58,919 nt of DNA from an uncultured Deferribacteres bacterium (GTDB taxonomy: Bacteria; Zhuqueibacterota; JdFR-76; DREG01): contig CAJVYQ010000031.1 in the NCBI GenBank assembly GCA_913009825.1, forward strand, positions 1 through 58,919, read 5' to 3'. Below are positions 18,461-25,300 of the stretch, one piece after another. The first letter of the stretch is position 1, and every line of letters begins with the position of its first letter. The position numbers were made by a program, and so were the translations under genes. The notes beneath the pieces are model-generated. The model ran no database searches, was not told the origin of the DNA, and saw only the letters and a list, made by a program, of their open reading frames with translations.

Positions 18461-18745
18461 ATGACAAAACAAACTAAAAATCATAACGATCTGGTTGAAT
18501 CGTTGTTGACGGTGGATCTCCCTCCTGTGGCTGCGGAGCGGATGTACCGGCTGCCGCCCTGCTTGTTCGGCAAGATCGATGCAATTAAATCTCAGTTGCG
18601 TAGAAAAGGTGTGGATATCATCGATCCGGGGATTCGGCGAAGAGGGGAGGGATATCTGCGCATCGCTCTGGTAGAAAATGAAGAACGGCTCAAGCAGGCC
18701 GGCCGGCAAATCCGCCGGGCGTTCCCGCTGGACAACAGATTATAA
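18461..18745 (+). pseudogene. internally deleted LL-diaminopimelate aminotransferase-type remnant
   Basis: A 94-codon frame in which residues about 20-55 (LPPCLFGKIDAIKSQLRRKG then VDIIDPGI) match the N-terminus of class I/II aminotransferases of the LL-diaminopimelate aminotransferase kind, which read LPPYLFaeID...GvDVIDLGIGDPD. Residues about 60-90 (RRGEGYLRIALVENEERLKQA) match the extreme C-terminus of the same family. The ~300 intervening residues, including the PLP lysine, are missing, and the join is in frame near 18629-18645. It has an AGAG ribosome binding site and is followed 11 bases later by menA. Best read as a collapsed gene; a repurposed mini-protein is possible. Confidence 0.7.
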
Positions 18746-18756
18746 CGGCTCGAATT

Positions 18757-19644
18757 GTGAGTAACAAACTTCCCAAATGGAAAATCTGGCTTTTAGCCGC
18801 ACGACCCAAAACGCTTTGGGCCGGCATCACGCCCGTGGTTATCGGCGGCGCTCTGGCACTCGATATCGGCCGGTTTCATCTGTTGTCCTTTTTTGCCGCG
18901 CTGTCGGGTTCCATTCTGATTCAGATCGGCGCCAATTTTGCCAACGATCTTTTTGATTTTTTAAAGGCTGCCGATGATGAAAATCGCCTGGGACCTACAC
19001 GGGTCACCCAAACGGGACTGGTTACGCTGCAGGAGATGAAAACTGCTACGATTGTTGTCTTTGTCCTGTCCGCTTTTGTTGGCTTTTATCTGGTGTATCG
19101 CGGTGGTGTACCCATTTTAATCATCGGTCTGACTTCCATTCTGTTTGCGGTTTTGTACACGGCCGGCCCGTATCCCCTCGGCTACATCGGACTCGGCGAA
19201 CTGTTTGTCCTGATTTATTACGGTCCGGTCGCTGTCGCCGGCACCTTTTATGTGATGGCGCTTAAACTGAACTGGATTTCTGTTTTGGCCGGTATTCCAC
19301 CGGGGATGATCTCCGCGGCCATCCTTACGGTGAACAATCTGCGTGATGCGGACAACGACCAAAGAAGCGGAAAAAAAACACTGGCTGTCCGATTCGGCAA
19401 GACGTTTGCCAAATGGGAATACTTGATTCTTATGCTCGGTGCCATTCTGTTCCCAACAGCATTATTTTTTCTGAACCATTCTCATCCCCGGGTGTTTTTG
19501 ACAGGACTTGCCCTGTTCCCGGCGATTCCTGAAATAAAAAAGGTTTTTACAATCCGGGGCGCTGAACTGAATCAGGTGTTGGCACAAACGGGAAAAATCC
19601 TGGCATTGTTCGGTGTTCTGTTTTCTATTGGTTGGTTGTTATAA
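18757..19644 (+). CDS. menA: 1,4-dihydroxy-2-naphthoate polyprenyltransferase
   Basis: Membrane UbiA-family prenyltransferase that attaches the polyprenyl tail to DHNA, giving demethylmenaquinone. 295 residues, about eight or nine hydrophobic segments. Both aspartate motifs are present: NDLFDFLKAADDENR (NDxxDxxxD) and NNLRDADNDQRSGK near 190-205. The RPKTLWAG and GPTRVTQTGL segments are typical of MenA. The start is GTG at 18757. menE begins 13 bases after the stop, so the two are probably cotranscribed. Confidence 0.93.
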   Translation: MSNKLPKWKIWLLAARPKTLWAGITPVVIGGALALDIGRFHLLSFFAALSGSILIQIGANFANDLFDFLKAADDENRLGPTRVTQTGLVTLQEMKTATIVVFVLSAFVGFYLVYRGGVPILIIGLTSILFAVLYTAGPYPLGYIGLGELFVLIYYGPVAVAGTFYVMALKLNWISVLAGIPPGMISAAILTVNNLRDADNDQRSGKKTLAVRFGKTFAKWEYLILMLGAILFPTALFFLNHSHPRVFLTGLALFPAIPEIKKVFTIRGAELNQVLAQTGKILALFGVLFSIGWLL

Positions 19645-19657
19645 AGACTCAGCTAAA

Positions 19658-21121
19658 ATGAAATTCCTTTGTCCCATTCATCGATCTGCACAACGAGAGC
19701 CGGACGCGATTGCCATCCGGGATACAACCCGGGTTCTATCTTACCGGGAATTGGACGAGCTGATCGAACAGTTTGCCAAAAGAATGGCGGCGCTTGGCAT
19801 TGACCGGAAAGATCGCATCGCTATTTTGTCCCGCAATTCAATTGAATACGCGGCTGCTGTTTTTGCCGCAATCCGACTGGGCGCTTTTTTTATGCCAATC
19901 AATCTTCGCCGGTCGAAAATTGAATGGCAGCAAATGTTTACTGCGGTTTCTCCAAGAATTATCCTGACGGATGAAAACGATTATTCCGGCGTGAACTTTC
20001 CGGTTCCTCACTATCCGCTGAAAATGGCGGCGGAACGAACTTTGCCATCATCAGGCGCTGAACAGGCTGTACGCGCTTCCGTTGAAATCGACGAAAAACA
20101 GGAAATTGCTATTGTTTTCACTTCGGGTAGCAGCGATGCGCCCAAAGGCGTTATTTTATCGATGGCCAATTTTTATTTCAATGCGGTTGGTTCAAATCTC
20201 AATTTACCGGTTGAACGGGAAGATTGCTGGCTGGCATCGTTGCCGTTCTATCATGTAGGCGGACTTGCCATCCTTTTTCGTTGTTTCATCGCCGGGGCGT
20301 CGGTGTTCGTTTCGCCCCGGCAAGAGACGACCGGCATTTTGACATTGTTGCAGCAGGAGAAGATCACTCATGTATCGTTGGTGCCAACCATGCTGCGTAA
20401 TATGTTTCGGAGTTATCCGTCTCCCCGGTTTTTGAAATACGTCTTGTTGGGCGGCGCCCCGGTTTCTAAAAAGCTGATTGAACAGTCGCGTCGCCGGCCT
20501 TTTACAACGTTATCAACGTACGGTATGACAGAAACCGCATCCCAGATCACCACATTGTCTCCCCTTGCCCCAGCGGACAAGTTGTATACTGCCGGCCGAT
20601 GTTTGAAATTTGCGGAAATTCGCATACTGGCCGAAAATAGCAGGGAATTACCGGCCGGCAAAACAGGGGAAATTGCCGTCCGCGGCAAAATAGTATCCCC
20701 GGGGAATTTAACCGGTGTAGAAAACAGTAGGCAAAATGGCTGGCTTTTAACGGGCGATCTCGGTTTCATCGATAGGGATGGTTATTTGGTTCTGCAGGGC
20801 AGGAAGGATGATATGATCATCTCCGGGGGCGAAAATATCCATCCGGCCGCTGTGGAAAATGTAGCAGCGGAATTCTCCGGAGTGCACGATTGCTTCCTTC
20901 TTGGGGTGGCCGATGAAAAATGGGGCATGCGTCCCGTTTTATTCGTGGAAGTGGAAAATCCGGCGGCATTTAATTTGCCGGATTTGCAAAACTTTCTAAA
21001 CAGAAAACTGTCAAAATTATCCTGTCCGGATAGAATCATTCTGCTCCGGAAATTACCCCGCCGGTCCATCGGAAAAGTCGACAGGAAAGCGCTGAAGAAA
21101 TATTTGTCTTATTCCGTTTGA
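19658..21121 (+). CDS. menE: o-succinylbenzoate--CoA ligase
   Basis: ANL-superfamily adenylating enzyme that activates o-succinylbenzoate to its CoA ester. 487 residues from ATG 19658 (MKFLCPIHRSAQ); an in-frame GTG at 19613 lies inside menA and is unlikely. Phosphate-binding loop FTSGSSDAPKG, adenine motif STYGMTETASQ, LTGDLGFIDRDGYL with the ribose-binding Asp, hinge QGRKDDMIISGGENIHP and the catalytic Lys in RRSIGKVDRKAL are all intact. The product of MenC is its substrate, but no menC is in the window. Confidence 0.92.
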   Translation: MKFLCPIHRSAQREPDAIAIRDTTRVLSYRELDELIEQFAKRMAALGIDRKDRIAILSRNSIEYAAAVFAAIRLGAFFMPINLRRSKIEWQQMFTAVSPRIILTDENDYSGVNFPVPHYPLKMAAERTLPSSGAEQAVRASVEIDEKQEIAIVFTSGSSDAPKGVILSMANFYFNAVGSNLNLPVEREDCWLASLPFYHVGGLAILFRCFIAGASVFVSPRQETTGILTLLQQEKITHVSLVPTMLRNMFRSYPSPRFLKYVLLGGAPVSKKLIEQSRRRPFTTLSTYGMTETASQITTLSPLAPADKLYTAGRCLKFAEIRILAENSRELPAGKTGEIAVRGKIVSPGNLTGVENSRQNGWLLTGDLGFIDRDGYLVLQGRKDDMIISGGENIHPAAVENVAAEFSGVHDCFLLGVADEKWGMRPVLFVEVENPAAFNLPDLQNFLNRKLSKLSCPDRIILLRKLPRRSIGKVDRKALKKYLSYSV

Positions 21122-21159
21122 TCGTAATTAGTGGTTGAATGAAAACCTCACTTTTCTGT

Positions 21160-21190
21160 CATTCCCGAATGCTCTTACCGGGAATCCATT
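21160..21190. repeat. truncated GTCATTCC-type hairpin
   Basis: TCATTCCCG / CGGGAATCC-type arms around about ten bases, downstream of menE. It resembles the ends of the larger elements at 24332 and 51145 and may also act as a weak terminator; no long T-run follows. Confidence 0.45.
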
Positions 21191-21331
21191 TTAAACTTTC
21201 TGCAATATTGGCATAATTGTGAAAAATTGTTCGATCATTCTGTCATAATTATAGACTTGCAGTGAAACTGGTTTTTACCCGTATTTTCCCAATAATTCCA
21301 TAACAATAATATAATCAATAAGATAATATTT

Positions 21332-21347
21332 TTGGCACGCCTATTGC
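21332..21347 (+). promoter_or_regulatory. sigma-54 (RpoN) type -24/-12 promoter of the Hsp20 pair
   Basis: TTGGCACG (21332-21339), four bases, then TTGC (21344-21347) matches the -24/-12 consensus TTGGCACG-N4-TTGCW closely and with exact spacing. Initiation would be expected near 21359, leaving a ~45-base leader before the first Hsp20 gene. Sigma-54 promoters need an enhancer-binding activator; none is encoded nearby. No CIRCE element is present. Confidence 0.7.
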
Positions 21348-21403
21348 CAAATACTAAGTAGAGTTTTGAAAAATAAAAACAACTAAAGAACAGGAGGCTG
21401 AAA

Positions 21404-21838
21404 ATGTTGTATAGTACTTTCTTACAAAAAACAGATCCCATGCGGGAATTGAATCGAATTCAACATGAGATTGACCGTTTGTTTGGTGCGGAAAGGCCGG
21501 TAAAGAGAAAACTATTCCCGCCGGTAAACGTTTGGACCAATCAGGATGCGGCAATTATTAGTGCAGAATTACCCGGGTTCGACATGAAGGATGTTCATCT
21601 CTCCATTGTGGGTAATGAATTGACCATGAAAGGAAAAAGAGAGATGCCGGAAATGAAAGATGGTGAATTTTTTCATCGCCGTGAACGTTCTTATGGTGAG
21701 TTTGAACGTATTATTCAGTTACCTTTCGTTGTGGATCACGCAAAAATCGAGGCCAGCTTAACCGATGGCGTGTTAAAAATTGCACTGCCGCGTGCCGAAT
21801 CCGACAAACCCATCAATATCGAAATCAAATCAAATTAA
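21404..21838 (+). CDS. small heat shock protein Hsp20, first copy
   Basis: Alpha-crystallin-domain holdase chaperone of 144 residues that binds unfolding proteins in the cytoplasm. N-terminal arm to about 40, alpha-crystallin domain about 42-135 with PPVNVWTNQDAAIISAELPG, the GEFFHRRERSYGEFERIIQLP dimer-loop region and the C-terminal GVLKIALPRAESDKP, then the I-x-I-type tail INIEIKSN. AGGAGGCTGAAA precedes the ATG. The second Hsp20 gene starts 17 bases after the stop, and the pair lies behind a sigma-54-type promoter. Confidence 0.93.
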   Translation: MLYSTFLQKTDPMRELNRIQHEIDRLFGAERPVKRKLFPPVNVWTNQDAAIISAELPGFDMKDVHLSIVGNELTMKGKREMPEMKDGEFFHRRERSYGEFERIIQLPFVVDHAKIEASLTDGVLKIALPRAESDKPINIEIKSN

Positions 21839-21854
21839 AAAGGAGGAATGAGAA

Positions 21855-22259
21855 ATGGCTGATAAAAAAGAAGAAATTCAAAAAAAGGAAGCGGAGGCCG
21901 TGGACACGGTGGAAAGAACCCGTTCCGGTAAGGTTTTTTTTCCGCTGGTAGATATTATGGAAACGGAGAAAGAGATCATTCTGTTTGCCGATATGCCGGG
22001 AGTCGATAAAAAATCGATCGATGTCACGCTGGAAAAAGATGTGCTCTCTATCGATGCCAATGTTCAGCCGGTGGTTTATGATGATTTTGAACTGGATTAT
22101 GCCGAATACGAAGTGGGAGATTTTCACCGCTCTTTTACGTTGAACGATAACGTTGACCAAAAGAAGATTCGGGCCGGTTACAAAAATGGCGTTTTACAAC
22201 TCACTTTGCCAAAAGCCGAACCGGAAAAACCGAAACGAATTAAGATTGTGGAAGAATAA
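21855..22259 (+). CDS. small heat shock protein Hsp20, second copy
   Basis: Second alpha-crystallin-domain chaperone, 134 residues, diverged from its neighbour (shorter, more acidic). The N-terminal arm is lysine/glutamate rich. The crystallin domain spans about 30-122, with FFPLVDIMETEKEIILFADMPG, VGDFHRSFTLNDNVDQ and GVLQLTLPKAEPEKP, then a C-terminal I-x-I-like RIKIVEE. AAGGAGG precedes the start. Two unlike Hsp20s in one operon often form mixed oligomers; that is inference here. Confidence 0.93.
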   Translation: MADKKEEIQKKEAEAVDTVERTRSGKVFFPLVDIMETEKEIILFADMPGVDKKSIDVTLEKDVLSIDANVQPVVYDDFELDYAEYEVGDFHRSFTLNDNVDQKKIRAGYKNGVLQLTLPKAEPEKPKRIKIVEE

Positions 22260-22862
22260 AAGGAGAGCAAATTGTGACTATTTAACTCACGAAATCCATG
22301 AAACACTCTGAAAGTTTTATCTGATTTTGTAACTATTCACCTCACGCCTGTCTGACACAGGCAGAAAACACACTAAACAATCGAAAGATCTCATCTAACT
22401 TTTTTCCTGTTTTTTTTTGAGTCTTTCGCGGGCTGCCTGAGTAGTGACAATACCGTAACACTTTAGTTCTTTGAACAAATCCGCTTCCTTTGCGCTCTCT
22501 GCGTTTTAAAGCGCCTGTTTTTTTAACGCAGAAACGCGGAGAGCGCAGAGAAATTGAAAAAATCGTCTGCCTGTTCAGCCCGTGAATTACACGAATCATA
22601 CGAATAGGACAAAATAGTGAACGATTCGTGTTTTTTAGCGATATTAGCGGGCTACCTGAGTAGTTACAACAAATTAATGATTCCATCGCCCCAAGCAATG
22701 GAATCATTTTTTTGCCTGCTGTTACCGCTTGCCATTTCCCTTTGTCTTGACAATATCGCCCTTTTTTTGTAATATAAATAAATAGTGCAGTTTATCTTCT
22801 GTTAATAATCCCATCATCCGAAGCGATGGAATTATGTTTTCATTTTTTATCGGCGACGAATC
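22260..22862. repeat. repeat-filled intergenic region
   Basis: About 600 bases without a gene. It holds GTAACTATTCA (22331) and CTGAGTAGTGAC (22438) ends of a CTGAATAGTTAC-family element, a larger pair GTGACTATTTA (22274) / CTGAGTAGTTAC (22656), the CGCAGAG-type repeat at 22480-22556, and an ACACGAATCATACG / AACGATTCGTGTT inverted pair near 22600-22632. It looks like nested insertions of small elements. Confidence 0.6.
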
Positions 22863-23348
22863 ATGTTAATCGGAATCATGAGCGACAGTCACGACAATTT
22901 AAAGGCCATCGCAAGTGCGGTTCAATATTTTAACCGGCGGGAAGTTCTGACCGTGCTCCACGCCGGTGATTTGGTCGCGCCCTTCACTTACAGAGAACTG
23001 AAAAAATTACAGATGCCGCTACAGATTACTTTTGGCAACAACGACGGTGAAAGACTGGGCTTGAAAAATATTTTTGGTGAAAAAATCCATGTACCGCCCT
23101 ACAAATTGAAGATTGATGCTAAAAAAGTTCTATTATTGCATGAACCGGACAATATGGCGGCCATTGCCGACAGTGGTCATTTTGATCTCATTGTTTACGG
23201 CCATACCCATGAGATCGATGTCGGGACGGGAAAGACTCTGATTATCAATCCGGGCGAATGTGGGGGGTGGGTGACTGGTAAATCCACGATTGCTGTTTGG
23301 AATACGGCAACAAACGAGGTAGAGATAATTGATTTGAAAAGCGTTTGA
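22863..23348 (+). CDS. YfcE/MJ0936-type metallophosphoesterase
   Basis: Small cytoplasmic calcineurin-like phosphodiesterase, 161 residues, in the YfcE/MJ0936 family that hydrolyses phosphodiesters in vitro and whose natural substrate is usually unknown. Metal-binding motifs are complete: SDSHDN (Asp8, His10), AGDLVAP, GNNDGE, LLHEP and YGHTHEID, with the closing NPGECGGW. The ATG follows a repeat-rich stretch and lacks a strong ribosome binding site (GGCGACGA). The patatin gene follows after 41 bases. Confidence 0.9.
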   Translation: MLIGIMSDSHDNLKAIASAVQYFNRREVLTVLHAGDLVAPFTYRELKKLQMPLQITFGNNDGERLGLKNIFGEKIHVPPYKLKIDAKKVLLLHEPDNMAAIADSGHFDLIVYGHTHEIDVGTGKTLIINPGECGGWVTGKSTIAVWNTATNEVEIIDLKSV

Positions 23349-23389
23349 ACCGGTGCCTTGCAAAGGCTCTTTTTTAAGGAGAGTGAAAT

Positions 23390-24316
23390 ATGGCGAAAAA
23401 ACTGAAAGTCGGAATTGCATTGGGCGGCGGCGGCGCCCGGGGGCTTGCTCATATTGGTGTTCTCAACATATTAGTCCGGGAGAAAATTCCCTTCCATCTG
23501 ATCACCGGCAGCAGCATGGGGGCCGTTGTCGGCGCTGCTTTTGCTCTCTTTGGTGAGATTGAACCGGTGATCAGGATCGCCCGTGAAATTCCTGCGCAAA
23601 TTCCCCGACTGGAAGAATTGAAAAATGTGAACCAAATACCCCGCCAACAAAAACATGCAGTGGGAAGGATTGTAAATTTTATCAAAGAATTATATATTTT
23701 GAATCTTGAAGCTACCAGGAAAAGTTTGGTAGCCAATGAAGAGATACTTCCTGTGTTGGAAGGTGTGTTTGGTAACAAAACGTTTGCGGATCTTAAATTT
23801 CCGTTCGCCGCAATCGCCACCGATCTGCAAACCGGTGAAGAAATCATTATCAAAGAAGGTTTGCTGACGCAGGGGATTCTTGCCAGCATGGCCATTCCCG
23901 GGATATTTGAGCCGGTGGAATGGAATGGCAGAATCCTGGTCGATGGCAGCGTCACCGGTCTTGTGCCTATCGAAGCCTGCAGAAAACTGGGCGCCGAACT
24001 GGTTTTTGCCGTGAATGTGGAGAGTAACATTTTTAAGCGAAAATTTGAACGCGGTATCGATGTTCTTTTTCAGGTTGATGAAATACGCGGCGCCGAGTTG
24101 AACCGGTTAAAATTGCAACAGGCAGATTTTGTCATCAGACCCAGAATTGGCCATGTCAATTGGTCGCAATTTTCGAAAGTCGATGAGTGCATTCGCCGGG
24201 GAGAGCAGGCAACCGTACCGTCGTTACAAAAGATGCGTGATATTTTGCGAGAGCATGAGCGGGGAATATTCGGCAAATTATTTCAGCATTTTACCGGGGG
24301 AAGTTCTTTTTCCTGA
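23390..24316 (+). CDS. patatin-like phospholipase (RssA/YlbK type)
   Basis: Ser-Asp dyad lipid acyl hydrolase, 308 residues, of the bacterial NTE/RssA group. Oxyanion loop GGGGARGLAHIGVL at 12-25, nucleophile Ser42 in GSSMG, catalytic Asp185 in VDGSVTG. No signal peptide, so cytoplasmic or membrane-associated. Residues about 80-125 form a helical insertion. AAGGAGAG precedes the ATG. Substrate is unknown; phospholipid or lysophospholipid turnover is the family role. Confidence 0.9.
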   Translation: MAKKLKVGIALGGGGARGLAHIGVLNILVREKIPFHLITGSSMGAVVGAAFALFGEIEPVIRIAREIPAQIPRLEELKNVNQIPRQQKHAVGRIVNFIKELYILNLEATRKSLVANEEILPVLEGVFGNKTFADLKFPFAAIATDLQTGEEIIIKEGLLTQGILASMAIPGIFEPVEWNGRILVDGSVTGLVPIEACRKLGAELVFAVNVESNIFKRKFERGIDVLFQVDEIRGAELNRLKLQQADFVIRPRIGHVNWSQFSKVDECIRRGEQATVPSLQKMRDILREHERGIFGKLFQHFTGGSSFS

Positions 24317-24331
24317 ATGAGTTGTAGCCAT

Positions 24332-24515
24332 TTAGTGCCTGAACGAATACTCTGAAAAATAGTAAAAAACGTCATTCCTGCCGTGCCCGGGGCCTGCCCG
24401 TCCTCAGGCGGGGAATCCATTATTGCTCTAAAATAGATTCCCTGTCTGCAAACGGGCAGGCGGCTTAAAGATTGCCGGAATGACACTTTTGTGGGTATTT
24501 TCGGACAAACACTAA
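24332..24515. mobile_element. MITE-like element, TTAGTGCCTGAAC family, copy 1
   Basis: Ends TTAGTGCCTGAACGAA (24332-24347) and, inverted, TTCGGACAAACACTAA (24500-24515), with an inner pair GTCATTCC / GGAATGAC. A second copy is at 51145-51279. Its right boundary abuts the 3' end of the decayed zwf fragment, so it may have caused the truncation. Confidence 0.65.
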
Positions 24516-24519
24516 GTAA

Positions 24520-24905
24520 CTGCACATTTTTTGACAAACGATGCGGCGTTTTTTTGAAGTGAATGGCCACTTCGGTCATGCGGGTCGGCAATCACTTTCC
24601 GGTACGAATAAAAAACGGCACGCCGTCCCAGCGCCAGTTATCGATGAACAGCTTACGCGCGACAAACGTCTCCGTCTTCGAGTCGCCGGCGACGTTTTTT
24701 TCACTCCGATAGGCAGGCATGTTTTCGCCCTGAATAATGGATTCGATATACTGTCAGCGTACCACTCTTTCGGGCACCTGCTGCGGCACAATCGGGCACA
24801 GCGATTGGAAAATTTTCACTTATTCATCCCGAATCGATTTGGCATTAAATTTCGCCGGCGGTTCCATGGCCACAGTGGCAACAACCTGCTCAGAAATAAC
24901 GGTAA
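24520..24905 (-). pseudogene. zwf: decayed glucose-6-phosphate dehydrogenase fragment
   Basis: Reading the minus strand from 24905 in one constant frame gives ~128 codons with unmistakable G6PD sequence: EQVVATVAMEPPAKFNA, then KVKIF-type context, [34 protein letters not shown] and LPTRMTEVAIHFKKTPHRL. This is the C-terminal half core of the enzyme. The frame is broken by three stop codons at 24820-24822 (TAA), 24754-24756 (TGA, where family has Gly) and 24592-24594 (TGA, where family has Arg). Both ends of the gene are missing; the 3' end stops at a MITE-like element. No frameshift is needed, so decay was by point mutation after truncation. Confidence 0.88.
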
Positions 24906-25109
24906 ATGATTTTTACATTTGTAAGTTATTAAAAAACAACATCATAGATTCTCATAATAAACTGTGCATAAAATATTTTTATGTGATATGTAAGTTATTG
25001 ATAATATTGAATTGCTATTTTTACATATTTCATTGTAATTGTTATAAATCTTTTATTATCAATAACTACGCTTTTTTTATACTTTCACAAATTTAATTTA
25101 CAAAAAATG

Positions 25110-25269
25110 GTAACTATTCAGGTCGCCTGAGAGTGAACCCTCAGGCTAAGACATGAAAGCATCCTGAAGGATGCTATCGTAAATAGGACGCTTTAGCGCC
25201 CTTTCATTTCTTAGCCTTGTCGTTCACGGCAAGGCGAAAAAGATTGAAAGAAAACACCTGAATAGTTAC
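25110..25269. mobile_element. 160-bp MITE-like element, GTAACTATTCAGG family
   Basis: Terminal inverted repeats GTAACTATTCAGGT (25110-25123) and its complement (25256-25269), flanked by a direct duplication of AAAAAATG (25102-25109 and 25270-25277; 9 bp if the C of CAAAAAATG is counted). Inside are the hairpins GCCTGAG / CTCAGGC and GCATCCT / AGGATGC. The same end sequence recurs near 9063, 22656 and 32704. Confidence 0.8.
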
Positions 25270-25300
25270 AAAAAATGTAATAAACCGTGATCTCTGAAGA

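Noticed and set aside
21240-21403. Possible CIRCE (HrcA) element before the Hsp20 genes
   Set aside because: No TTAGCACTC/GAGTGCTAA inverted repeat is present; the -24/-12 motif explains the region better.
24541-24909. 122-codon plus-strand open frame
   Set aside because: It is the antisense of the decayed zwf fragment; the minus strand carries the recognisable protein sequence.
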